Source: Verrucomicrobiia bacterium (GTDB lineage Bacteria; Verrucomicrobiota; Verrucomicrobiia; Limisphaerales; JADLHS01). From it: a stretch of 36,619 bases of DNA. The stretch covers positions 1 through 36,619 of the forward strand of contig WYBW01000191.1 in the NCBI GenBank assembly GCA_011525685.1, given 5' to 3'. The notes beneath the pieces were generated by a model. The model had not been told where the DNA came from and did not search any database. It saw nothing but the letters and a program-made list of their open reading frames with translations. The translations under genes and the position numbers were made by a program. This document shows, piece after piece, positions 1 to 8,100 of this stretch; position 1 is the stretch's first letter, and the number at the start of each line of letters is the position of its first letter.

Positions 1-90
1 GGGATTGGCGTGGTCTTTCTGCGCCACGGCCATGAGGAACTCCAGATGCACGTCCAGACCCAGCTTGAGCTGCGGTTTGGCCGGATCCAT
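1..90 (-). CDS. IS110-family transposase, N-terminal 30 codons (runs off the left edge)
   Basis: Reading leftwards from an ATG at 88-90, the frame stays open to the window edge and encodes MDPAKPQLK followed by LGLDVHLEFLMAVAQKDH. The hydrophobic-G-hydrophobic-D-V-H pattern near the N terminus is typical of the first catalytic Asp of DEDD (IS110/IS1111) transposases, which move insertion sequences by a recombinase-like mechanism. An in-frame stop lies upstream of the ATG, which fixes the start region. Only about 30 residues are visible, so neither the rest of the DEDD domain nor the C-terminal Ser domain can be checked. In the IS110 family the structured non-coding RNA usually lies just upstream of this gene, which here would be about 91-300. 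The family call is from residue pattern only. Confidence 0.5.
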   Translation of the reverse strand, partial: MDPAKPQLKLGLDVHLEFLMAVAQKDHANP

Positions 91-301
91 CGTGGCGGTG
101 GGCAAGGGCTGGCGCGGGGGCCGCGGGCGGCCACTGCGGGCTTGTCAGCTTCCGGGGTGGGGACTACGGTGGAGAGCGTCATTTTGGGTTTGAGAAGGTA
201 AGTTTTCATGAAGGTTGGTTTTGATGTTTTGGTTGATATTCAGACCGACGTTCGGACTGTGCCGCCGGGTGGCGTCGCACCTCAACCCAACATGACATCT
301 G
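91..301. other. Non-coding stretch upstream of the transposase; candidate IS110 left end
   Basis: I see no convincing gene here. The position, immediately upstream of the IS110-like start codon, is where the family's left end and bridge-type RNA would be expected. I cannot fold it reliably by eye and did not find obvious terminal repeats. The stretch ends where a copy of the MFS gene 3' part begins (302). Confidence 0.25.
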
Positions 302-407
302 AACGCCACGCTCGTCCCGAACGCCGTCCACAGCACGCCCACCACCGCGCTCGACACGAAATCGCCCACGCCGTTCACCGTCCCCAGCACGCCGAAGCCC
401 ATCCCGT
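302..407 (-). pseudogene. MFS transporter fragment (C-terminal part, copy of 777-882)
   Basis: These 106 bases match 777-882 of the intact MFS gene without gaps; I saw only one base difference (in the TTCACCGTC region). In translation the minus strand gives MGFGVLGTVNGVGDF and continues through VLWTAFGTSVAF, as in residues about 360-395 of the intact protein. The rest of the gene is missing on both sides. It lies about 300 bp beyond the 3' end of the intact copy and in the same orientation, so it looks like the remnant of a tandem duplicate. Confidence 0.85.
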
Positions 408-703
408 CTGGCCGCCATTGGAAGCCAACACGCTTTCCGGCGACATGCTGGGGTTCAGGGATTCGTAATGGACTTGGCACGCGGCTCGGTGCGACCACCT
501 GCGCTGGCCGTGGATTCGTAGGCCAAGGCGACAATCCTCAAATGCCGACACGACCCGCTGGACGTCACAGGCTGCAAGTTGCTTGCTTGCTCGTCTTGGC
601 CAACGCATTCGAGGAGCAAGACCGAATCGGGTCGCAGTAGCGGTTTTGCCTGCGCCGATGACGCCCACTACCAGAACGACAGTGGGATTGCTGGCGGTCT
701 TGG
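408..703. other. Non-coding spacer with a possible P-loop remnant
   Basis: No intact gene is visible. On the minus strand at about 640-705, immediately downstream of the MFS stop codon, a frame reads NPTVVLVVGVIGAGKTATA. This resembles the G1/P-loop region of SRP-type GTPases such as FtsY. It then runs on into sequence that does not look like a protein. I take it as at most a decayed gene fragment. Confidence 0.25.
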
Positions 704-1966
704 TTAGATCGGCTTTGCCTCGCGCACGCGCCACACCAACCACGCCCCCGCCGCAAACAAAACTGCGCTATATCCAAACGCCACGCTCGTCCCGAACGCC
801 GTCCACAGCACGCCCACCACCGCGCTCGACACGAAATCGCCCACGCCGTTCACCGTCGCCAGCACGCCGAAGCCCATCCCGTGATGCTCCGCGCCCACCA
901 GTTCCGCGCACAGCGAATCCTCCAGTGTCTCCTCGATGGCCACATACACGCCGCCCAGCACGAACACCGCCGCCAGCGTCCACACGTTCAACGGCAGCGC
1001 GATGATCAGCACCGCCATCAACGCCGCCATCCCATAGCCCGCCGCCAGCACGCGCGGTTTCGGAAACCGGTCCGCCAGCCAGCCCGCCACCAGCGCGAAC
1101 GCGGCGTAAAAAACATTGTGGGCCACATAAAGCCCCACCGCGATGCTCGCCGCCTTCGCCGCGCCCAACTCCGGCGTCAGCTTCTGCGTCGCCAGCAAAA
1201 TCAACAGCGTGTGCGCAAAGTCCCCCGCGCCGAACAACCCCACCGCCACGAGAAACTTCCGGTAACGCGGCGGCAACGCTCGCAGCCGTTCGCCAAACGA
1301 AATGTGCGGCACGGGTTTGCGTTCCCGTTCCCGCACCAGAAACGTGATTGCCGCCACCGCCAGCAAACCGGGAATCAACGTCAGCGCGAACAACGTCGGA
1401 TAATGATGCCCCACCAGCGGCAGCAAGAGCAGCGCCGTCGCCGGGCCGACGATTGCGCCCAGCGTATCCATCATCCGCTCGAACCCGAACGCGCGCCCGT
1501 AAGTTTCCGGCGTGACCGAGCCCGCCAGCAACGCCTTGCGCACCGGCGTGCGCACCCCGCGCCCGAGCCACGCCGTCGCCCGCGCCAGCAGCACATGCCA
1601 CGCGCTTGTCGCCAGCCCGAACGCCGCCGTGCCCAGCGCCGTGACCAGGTAGCCCGCCACCGCGATGGGCTTGCGCCGCGGCAACTTGTCCGTGTAATAC
1701 CCGCTGGCCATCTTGGCGAACGACGACAACCCGTCGCTCACGCCTTCAATGATCCCCAGCCACGCCGCCGCCACTCCCATCGTCGCCAGAAACGCCGGCA
1801 TCACCGTCGTGGCGATCTCATGCGACCAATCCGCGAAGAGCGACGCTAGCCCGATGCCGAGCACCGTGCCATTGAGCCAGCGCGGGCGGCGTTTGGATTC
1901 AACAGTGTTCAAACCTACGAGGCATGATAAACGTGAGAAATCCTGGGTGAACTCGGTCAAAGTCAT
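704..1966 (-). CDS. MFS transporter, intact copy
   Basis: A 420-residue integral membrane protein of major facilitator length, with about twelve hydrophobic segments. Family signatures are visible: the loop between helices 2 and 3 reads GYYTDKLPRRKPIAVAG (motif A-like, with conserved Asp and basic residues), and the symmetry-related loop between helices 8 and 9 reads GWLADRFPKPRVLAAGY. It should therefore be an inner-membrane secondary transporter; the substrate cannot be told from sequence. The ATG at 1964-1966 is the first in frame. However, homology with the truncated copy at 8776-8959 stops at the codon for the RWLNG segment (nt 1884), so the first 28 residues may be a junction product rather than the ancestral N terminus. 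Pieces of this gene recur at 302-407, 4303-5003, 8776-8959 and 13752-14309. Confidence 0.85.
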   Translation of the reverse strand: MTLTEFTQDFSRLSCLVGLNTVESKRRPRWLNGTVLGIGLASLFADWSHEIATTVMPAFLATMGVAAAWLGIIEGVSDGLSSFAKMASGYYTDKLPRRKPIAVAGYLVTALGTAAFGLATSAWHVLLARATAWLGRGVRTPVRKALLAGSVTPETYGRAFGFERMMDTLGAIVGPATALLLLPLVGHHYPTLFALTLIPGLLAVAAITFLVRERERKPVPHISFGERLRALPPRYRKFLVAVGLFGAGDFAHTLLILLATQKLTPELGAAKAASIAVGLYVAHNVFYAAFALVAGWLADRFPKPRVLAAGYGMAALMAVLIIALPLNVWTLAAVFVLGGVYVAIEETLEDSLCAELVGAEHHGMGFGVLATVNGVGDFVSSAVVGVLWTAFGTSVAFGYSAVLFAAGAWLVWRVREAKPI

Positions 1967-2036
1967 TGCACGCTTTGCGCTCTCTGATCCGAAGCGAATA
2001 GGCTGAGTAGTGAGTCGCGTTCATATAGCGTGCCTC

Positions 2037-2906
2037 TCAGAGCAAATACCCTCGCTGCAATCCAAAAGAAACGCCGCCCTCCCAGTTCGCCGTTAGATGC
2101 GCTCGAACCGTGTTGAACAGGTGTTCAACAACGTCAAGGTAAACGGGATTTTTGTTGTAATCCGGCAGGAATCGATACTCGCGATCCGTATTCTTCTGTT
2201 TCCGGAGAACGTAAATCTGGTCCACCTTGAACTTCCGCAGGTTCACGTTTTCCGTCAGCTTCAGCCATTCGGACACGACGAGATAAAGCGCGTTGGGATT
2301 GCGGAACTTCAGTTGTTCAGCCGCCATTGATGCGCCTTCCAACATCGTCTTGTCCAGATACGTCTTGCATTCGATCGCTACGGCCGGGACTTGGAAATGG
2401 TGCGTTTCGCCCTTCTCTTGGCCGGCGCTTCTCAGAACCGCGCTGACACTGACACCGATGGCGAAGTCATGGTCTTTTTTCTCGATGCGAGCGTGCGGTG
2501 ATTCGAGCATCGCGCCGTAATTCGGCGGCATGAAAAAGATGTCCTTGAACGTGTGCGATTTTCCGATGAGCGCCCGTTCAGCAAATTCCGCGACCAAGTC
2601 GCGGAACAGGTAGTAGATGAACTCCTCCAGCACTGACGAATGAAGATTCGAGCGCGAATCGAACTTTTCGGCATATTTCTGCTGATCTATGAAGTCTTTG
2701 TAGGCCGTGAAGAGCGCCAGGCGTTGCTTGAGAATATCCCCATCTTTCGGCGTTACTTTCTTGGTTGGGCCTTTCAAGCCCTCGTTCGCTTTCCTCCAGG
2801 CATCATATTGCTGGCGAATCTCGCGCAGAAACTTCTTGGACTCCGCGTCGGTGTATTTCGCTTCGGCCGTCTCCTTCTGGTGAAGATTGTCACCGTGAAC
2901 ATGCAT
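2037..2906 (-). CDS. Bpu10I-like Type II restriction endonuclease
   Basis: A 289-residue protein in the position of the restriction partner of the C5-methyltransferase gene just upstream, which it overlaps by 17 bases. A PD-(D/E)XK nuclease core is suggested by D147 in the KKDHDFAIG segment followed by E179-C-K181 in VPAVAIECKTYLDKTM, with E94 in the preceding helix as a third candidate acid. The IECKTYLDKTMLEG stretch and the NLRKFKVDQIYVLRKQKN segment agree with what I recall of the Bpu10I/DdeI-type family. That family cuts CTNAG-containing sites, but the target here is inferred, not seen. Only one endonuclease subunit is present, whereas Bpu10I itself uses two. It would cut unmodified incoming DNA. 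Expression is probably coupled to the methyltransferase, since the two reading frames overlap. Confidence 0.7.
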   Translation of the reverse strand: MHVHGDNLHQKETAEAKYTDAESKKFLREIRQQYDAWRKANEGLKGPTKKVTPKDGDILKQRLALFTAYKDFIDQQKYAEKFDSRSNLHSSVLEEFIYYLFRDLVAEFAERALIGKSHTFKDIFFMPPNYGAMLESPHARIEKKDHDFAIGVSVSAVLRSAGQEKGETHHFQVPAVAIECKTYLDKTMLEGASMAAEQLKFRNPNALYLVVSEWLKLTENVNLRKFKVDQIYVLRKQKNTDREYRFLPDYNKNPVYLDVVEHLFNTVRAHLTANWEGGVSFGLQRGYLL

Positions 2907-4224
2907 AGTGGGTTGTCGTTCCGATTCCCGCTTGGGCGAGTAGGTTTTGCGCTAATGCTTTTGCCAATAACGGCGGGACGGCATTGCCGATTTGATTGTA
3001 TTGGCAGAGGTGTTTTTCGTCAGTGCGGCCTTCACGGACCAGCAATTTGTGGCTGACGACCGTAGGCTTGCCTTTGAACAAAAACCAGTCTGGGAAGGAT
3101 TGCAGCCTCGCCCCCTCACGCGGGGTGAAATTGCGATGCTGATACGGGTGAACAAAATTGGCGTAAAATGAAGCCGGGATCGTGTGGCACGGACGGTCGG
3201 GGTGCATCCGGCGATTGTTCTGGTCGTAAACCTTTCCTGAAATCCTGCCGTTGCCGTTCCGTTTTAGCGGACGCAAATGTTGCGGCACGTCCGATACGGA
3301 TTGGCCGCAGGTCATGGCGGCAAACCGCTCAATCATGCGCTTCGAGTGTCGCATGGCTGTGTGATTCCACAGCTTCTCGCTGCCCTCCCGCAGTTGCATT
3401 TGGTAATCGTTCTTCGCAGGCTGCGTGTAGTCTTGCATCTCGTCCCCTTCGCCCGCTTCCAGCTCCGGCAAATCTGAAATTGCTTCCCAAAGTGTCGGGC
3501 AACGCTCCAATTCGCCGCCGAACAGATCGCCGACCCCACCGCCAACGCTGTGCGTCGCGGGCGGGAAAGGCACTTCCAGTTCGTGGACGGACGCCACCAC
3601 AAACAGCCGTCTTCTGATCTGCGGGATTCCAAAGTTCGTAGCTTCGAGCACGCTGTGGGTGACGTGGTAGTCGAGAACTCGCAGTTCGCGCTTGATGATT
3701 CCAAGCACCGATTCACCGGTGTGCGTCCGTGCATTCTCAATATTCGGAACGTTCTCCATGATGACGTAACGCGGCTGCAACGCCTTCGCAACGCGGAGGA
3801 ATTCCACGAACAACGAATTGCGCGGGTCAGTTGGGTCGCCCGCGTTCTTCCGGCAAATGGAGAACCCCTGACAAGGCGGGCCACCGAGCAGGATGTCCGG
3901 CTTGCGATTCGCAAACACGTCGCACAACTCGTCGTCGCTGATCAATTGGATATCCCGGGTGATGACGAGCGCGTCCTTGTGATTGTGGGCAAATGTCTCA
4001 CTTGCCCACGAATCGATTTCGATTCCGCCGATCACCTTGAAGCCGGCGAGTTCAAATCCAAGACTGAATCCGCCCGCGCCCGCGAATGCGTCCAGCACCG
4101 TCAGTGGTTGCGGCTTGCCGATGCTGAAACTGTCAACGCGATACGGCAGCGGGTCTTCGCGCAACACGGCAACGTTGCCCTGTCGGTGCTTCGGTTTGCT
4201 GGTTCGTTTCGTTTTCGTGGCCAT
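2890..4224 (-). CDS. DNA (cytosine-5-)-methyltransferase of a Type II system
   Basis: A 444-residue C5-cytosine methyltransferase with motifs in the standard order. Motif I is LDAFAGAGGFSLGFELAGF near residues 44-62. The catalytic PPCQGFS lies near 116-122, with the nucleophile C118. ENV is at 157-159, QIRRR near 202-206 and the C-terminal GNAVPPLLAKA as motif X. It methylates the restriction site and so protects host DNA from the endonuclease encoded immediately downstream. The ATG at 4222-4224 (MATKTKR) is preferred because a basic N terminus follows. An ATG 15 bases further upstream (4239) is also possible. The gene lies about 80 bp from the edge of an MFS pseudogene fragment at 4303, so its promoter must lie in that short gap or inside the fragment. 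Confidence 0.92.
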   Translation of the reverse strand: MATKTKRTSKPKHRQGNVAVLREDPLPYRVDSFSIGKPQPLTVLDAFAGAGGFSLGFELAGFKVIGGIEIDSWASETFAHNHKDALVITRDIQLISDDELCDVFANRKPDILLGGPPCQGFSICRKNAGDPTDPRNSLFVEFLRVAKALQPRYVIMENVPNIENARTHTGESVLGIIKRELRVLDYHVTHSVLEATNFGIPQIRRRLFVVASVHELEVPFPPATHSVGGGVGDLFGGELERCPTLWEAISDLPELEAGEGDEMQDYTQPAKNDYQMQLREGSEKLWNHTAMRHSKRMIERFAAMTCGQSVSDVPQHLRPLKRNGNGRISGKVYDQNNRRMHPDRPCHTIPASFYANFVHPYQHRNFTPREGARLQSFPDWFLFKGKPTVVSHKLLVREGRTDEKHLCQYNQIGNAVPPLLAKALAQNLLAQAGIGTTTHYACSR

Positions 4225-4422
4225 GATTTTGCACAACATTCCGTGTCATGTCGAACGAACTCTGGCGTGAATTGGCTGTGAGGCCGGGTCGCCTTTTATC
4301 CGCCCGCCAGCAGACCTGGAATCACCATCAGCGCGAACAACGTCGGATAATGATGCCCCACCCACGGCAGCATCGCGAACGCCGTCGCCGGGCCGACGAT
4401 TGCCCCCAGCGTATCCATCCAC

Positions 4423-4448
4423 CCTCCGTAGCAGGGCTACTGCGGAGG
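4423..4448. repeat. 26 bp REP-like palindrome
   Basis: The sequence starts CCTCCGTAGC and ends CTACTGCGGAGG, which can fold as a hairpin (CCTCCG with CGGAGG and TAGC with GCTA). It is absent at the equivalent site of the intact MFS gene (about 1475), so it was inserted. A near-identical copy sits at 13868-13893. Confidence 0.7.
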
Positions 4449-4484
4449 ACGGGTCATCCGCTCGAACCCGAACGCCCGCCCGGT

Positions 4485-4777
4485 AGAACCTGCCTGCAAA
4501 TTGCAAGGGGTGCTGCGGCGAGGGATTTTGGCGGTGGGCAAGGCGGCGAGTCCGAGCCGGACGGGCCACCGTCGCATCCCCGCAGCGGGCTGTGACCGCC
4601 GAGCCAACGCCGTCCACGGGCAAAAGACCCGCCGCCCGGAGGGTTTTCGCGCCAAGCACCGTCTGGCTTCGTTGCTCCTCAGTCACAGGGCGTTGGCAGC
4701 CATGCTCCTTCGTCGCGCCTCGCCATCCAGTCCTTCGCGCGAAAACAGCGCCCCTCGGAATTTTCAGACAGGCTCTT
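4485..4777. mobile_element. 293 bp MITE-like element with inverted ends, copy 1
   Basis: The left end reads AGAACCTGCCTGCAAATT. The right end reads AATTTTCAGACAGGCTCTT, whose complement is AAGAGCCTGTCTGAAAATT, giving imperfect terminal inverted repeats of about 18 bp. It interrupts the MFS fragment between positions equivalent to about 1497 and 1505. No protein of transposase size is encoded, so it would have to be mobilised in trans. The copy at 13930-14222 has the same length, and I saw only scattered substitutions between them. Confidence 0.75.
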
Positions 4778-4842
4778 CAGTCTCCGGCGTCACCGACCCC
4801 GCCAGCAACGCCTTGCGCACCGGCGTGCGCAGGCTGCGCCTT

Positions 4843-4971
4843 GTGGGGCAGGTCTCCGACCTGCCGGTTCAAGGAGTCTCCGACTCCGTGAACTCTGCTG
4901 GCAATGATCTGACCGAACGGGAACTGGCATCCAGAGGAGGCCGCAACTGTGAGGTCAGAGACCTGACCCAC
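4843..4971. mobile_element. 129 bp MITE-like element with inverted ends, copy 1
   Basis: It begins GTGGGGCAGGTCTCCGACCT and ends AGGTCAGAGACCTGACCCAC. The complement of the end is GTGGGTCAGGTCTCTGACCT, so the two termini form an imperfect inverted repeat of about 20 bp. The interior is too short to code for a transposase. The same element recurs at 8641-8769, and in both places it is followed by MFS sequence starting at the equivalent of position 1701. Confidence 0.8.
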
Positions 4972-5003
4972 TTTTCCGCTGGCCATCTTGGCGAACGAGG
5001 CCG

Positions 5004-5191
5004 CGCCGTCACTGAAATGTTGGCCGACGAAGGCGTCGGTTACTGCGTCCGGGCGGGTGCGCCCCGCACAGCGGCTGCGGAAATTGACTGCCTTCGCCTC
5101 ATTTATTAGTCTTCGCCCGAAAATCACCGCTCCCGGTTTCGGATTCCGGGCCCACGCCCGGAAGGCCGGCGAGCGATTTGACAACCCTTCA
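5004..5191. other. Upstream region of the beta-helix protein gene
   Basis: A frame stays open through this stretch in phase with the downstream gene, but the translation is low in signal and begins inside the MFS fragment. I regard it as untranslated leader and promoter region. I saw no clear promoter boxes. Confidence 0.35.
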
Positions 5192-8100
5192 ATGATGCTC
5201 TTTTTCGACGCTTTTCAACGCGGCGTTTGCCGTATGGTCCAAGTCTCATGCGTTGCGTGCGCTCTGGCATTCAGCGCGGTAGTGACGCGCGCGGACGACA
5301 CGCTCGTGATCGTAGTCACGACCATCGTGGATGAAGACGATGGCACGAGCGACCCCGGGGTCGGCACGGGAACAAGTCTCCGGGAGGCGATCAACCGCGC
5401 GAACACCGACGGCGTAAACTCCGAGATCGTTTTTGACGAGGCGGTTTTCGCCGCGCCGCGCAAGACGATCACCCTCAACGGCACGCCGTTACCCACTCTG
5501 GTCGCGGACGGTCCGCTCTTCATTTGCACCCTCTTGATCCAGGCGCCCTCGGCCGGCGTGGAAATCAGCGGCAACAACACCAGCCGAATTTTTTCGCTGA
5601 ATGAATCCGCCCAAGTTACGATGAGGGGGCTGACCCTTCGAAACGGCAATGCACAAGGCGGCTCGGGCGGCGCCATTTACAACTGGGGTTTATTACTATT
5701 GGATTCTTGCACGCTTGAGAGCAACAGCGCCGCTCAAGGGGGTGCCATCTACTCGGCCACCGGTACCTTCTACCCGCTGACGTTGAGAAACTGCACATTG
5801 AGCGGCAACACTTCGACTTCCTGGGGCGGCGCGATTTACAATGATGAAGGCGAGGCGTTCATCCAATCCTGCACCATCACACAGAACACCGCGCCCTCGG
5901 GGCAGGGTGGCGGCTTGGCTGCTTATGGCGGCATCGGCAACCTGACCGAGGTTGTCAATTCCATCATCGCAGGCAACAACGGCACGGACGTGGATTCCGT
6001 GTTGGACGACGACATCCGCATTGTGTCCACCGGCTACAATCTCGTCGGTGACGGCAATGCCATAACAGGCATTTTCAACCAAACCGGCGACGTGATCGGC
6101 AACACCGATCCAGGCCTCGCGCCCCTGGCCGACAATGGCGGGCGCACCAAGACCCACGCGCTACAGGTCACCAGTCCGGCGCGCGACACCGGCAACACTC
6201 CCCTGGCCGTGGACCAACGCGGAGTGGCCCGGCCGCAGCCGTCGTCTCATTTGGATGATAAAGGCGCCTTCGAGTTCAATGCCTTCAACGAATCGCTGGT
6301 CGTGACCACCCTCGCCGATGAAGAGGACGGCACCAGCGACCCGGCCTGGGGCACCGGCACCTCGCTGCGCGAAGCCATCAAATACGCCAACACTGACGGT
6401 GTGAACTCGGTCATCACCTTCAGCGAATCCGTCTTTGCGGCACCGCGCAAAACCATCACGCTTACAGGTCAACTCCTGGTCCAGTCCAACGGCACCCTTT
6501 CGATTACCGCTCCCGCAGCGGGCGTGGAAATCAGCGGCAACGATGCCACCCGGATCTTCGAACTGGCGACGGGTGCCGACGTGACGCTGACCGGGCTGAC
6601 GATTCGCAACGGCAACAGCGGGCCTGGCGGCGCAATCTTCAACATCGGAGGCACGTTGCTGGTGGACGCCTGCACGCTGAGCGGCAATAACGGAGGCGAC
6701 GGTGGTGCCATCTTCACGCAGAGCGCGACGACGCGGCTGCGCAACAGCACCCTCACGGGCAACCACGCCTCCTCGTCTGGCGGTGCCGTTTTCAACGCGG
6801 GGGGAGGGCTGGCGCTCATCGAATCGTGCACCATCACCAGCAATACCGCCCCCGTCGGGCGGGGCGGCGGTATCGCCTCATCAGGAAATCCAACCGCGCG
6901 CACCGTGGTGGGCAACAGCATCATTGCGGGCAACGCCGGCAGCGACCTGGATTTCGTGTCCGGCACATCTGGCTCCGACAACACCTTCCGGTCGGACGGC
7001 TACAATCTAATCGGCTTCGGCAACGCCATCAGTGAGTTTGCCGCGATCGGCGACGTCATCGGCAACACCGATCCCGGTCTGGCGCCGCTGGCCGACAACG
7101 GCGGCCCGACCCGGACGCACGCCTTGCTGGGGACTTCCCCCGCCGTGGACACCGGCAACACGACGCTTGCGAACGACCAGCGCGGCGTCGCGCGTCCGCA
7201 ATCCGGTGCCCATGACAAGGGCGCCTTCGATTCCGGTGCATTCCCCGGACGCATCGTTGTGACCACCCTGGCCGACGAAGATAACGGCATCGCCAATCCC
7301 AACGTGGGCACGGGCACCTCGCTGCGCGAAGCCATCAACGCCGCCAACACCGACGGCTTGAACTCGATCATCACCTTCAGCGAATCCGTCTTTGCCGCGC
7401 CGCGCAAGACCATCATCCTGACGAACGGGCAACTGGTCCTGCACAACAACGGCACGCTGGCGATCACGGCCCCCATCGCGGGCCTGGCCATCAGCGGCAA
7501 CAACGCCAGCCGCGTCTTCCAAGTGGCGCCAGACGCGACCGTCACCCTGAGCGGATTGACGATCCGCGACGGCAACGGCTCGGGCGGGGGCATTGGCGGG
7601 GGCGGGGGCATCATCAACGACCGCGGCACCCTGCTCCTGGAGGGCTGCACCCTCACCGCCAACCAAACCGCCGAGGGCGGCGCGCTCTACTCGAAGACCG
7701 ACCTCTCCGGCAAGACCACCACGCTCCGCAACTGCACCCTCTCAGGCAACACCGCCACCTTCATGGGCGGCGCGATCTACAACACCGAAGGGCGGACGAT
7801 CCTTGAATCCTGCACCATCACCAGCAACACCGCCCCGGCCAACGGCGGCAGCGCCGTCCTCAGCCTGGGCACTGTCCTCACCCGCACCGAGGTGAAAAAC
7901 AGCATCCTCGCCGGCAACGCCAACACCGACGTGGATTTCGTGTTCGGCGCCACCAACTCATTCCAGTCGGCAGGCTACAACCTCATCGGCGACGGCAACG
8001 GCGCCGGCGCCTTCAATCAGACTGGCGACGCCGTGATCGGCAATGGATCGGCGGGCCTGAGCGCGTTGCAGGATAACGGCGGCCGCACCTTCACCCATGC

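Larger units (their letters stand above)
4303..5003 (-). pseudogene. MFS transporter pseudogene, 5' half, broken by three inserted repeats
   Basis: Pieces of the MFS gene appear in order and in the same orientation: 4303-4422 matches about 1356-1475, 4458-4484 matches the following stretch, about 4778-4842 matches about 1500-1563 and 4976-5003 matches 1701-1728. Between the pieces lie a 26 bp palindrome, a 293 bp element with inverted ends and a 129 bp element with inverted ends; bases equivalent to 1564-1700 are absent. The frame is destroyed. The homology starts at the same MFS position (about 1356-1361) as in the copy at 13752. That points to a shared ancestral truncation before duplication. 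Confidence 0.85.

Noticed and set aside
881..1849. Plus-strand open frame of about 320 codons
   Set aside because: Antisense to the intact MFS gene, made of Arg/Gln/His-rich residues typical of GC-rich shadow frames.
4988..5191. N-terminal extension of the beta-helix protein from 4988
   Set aside because: It starts inside an MFS pseudogene fragment and would hide the signal peptide; the ATG at 5192 is better.
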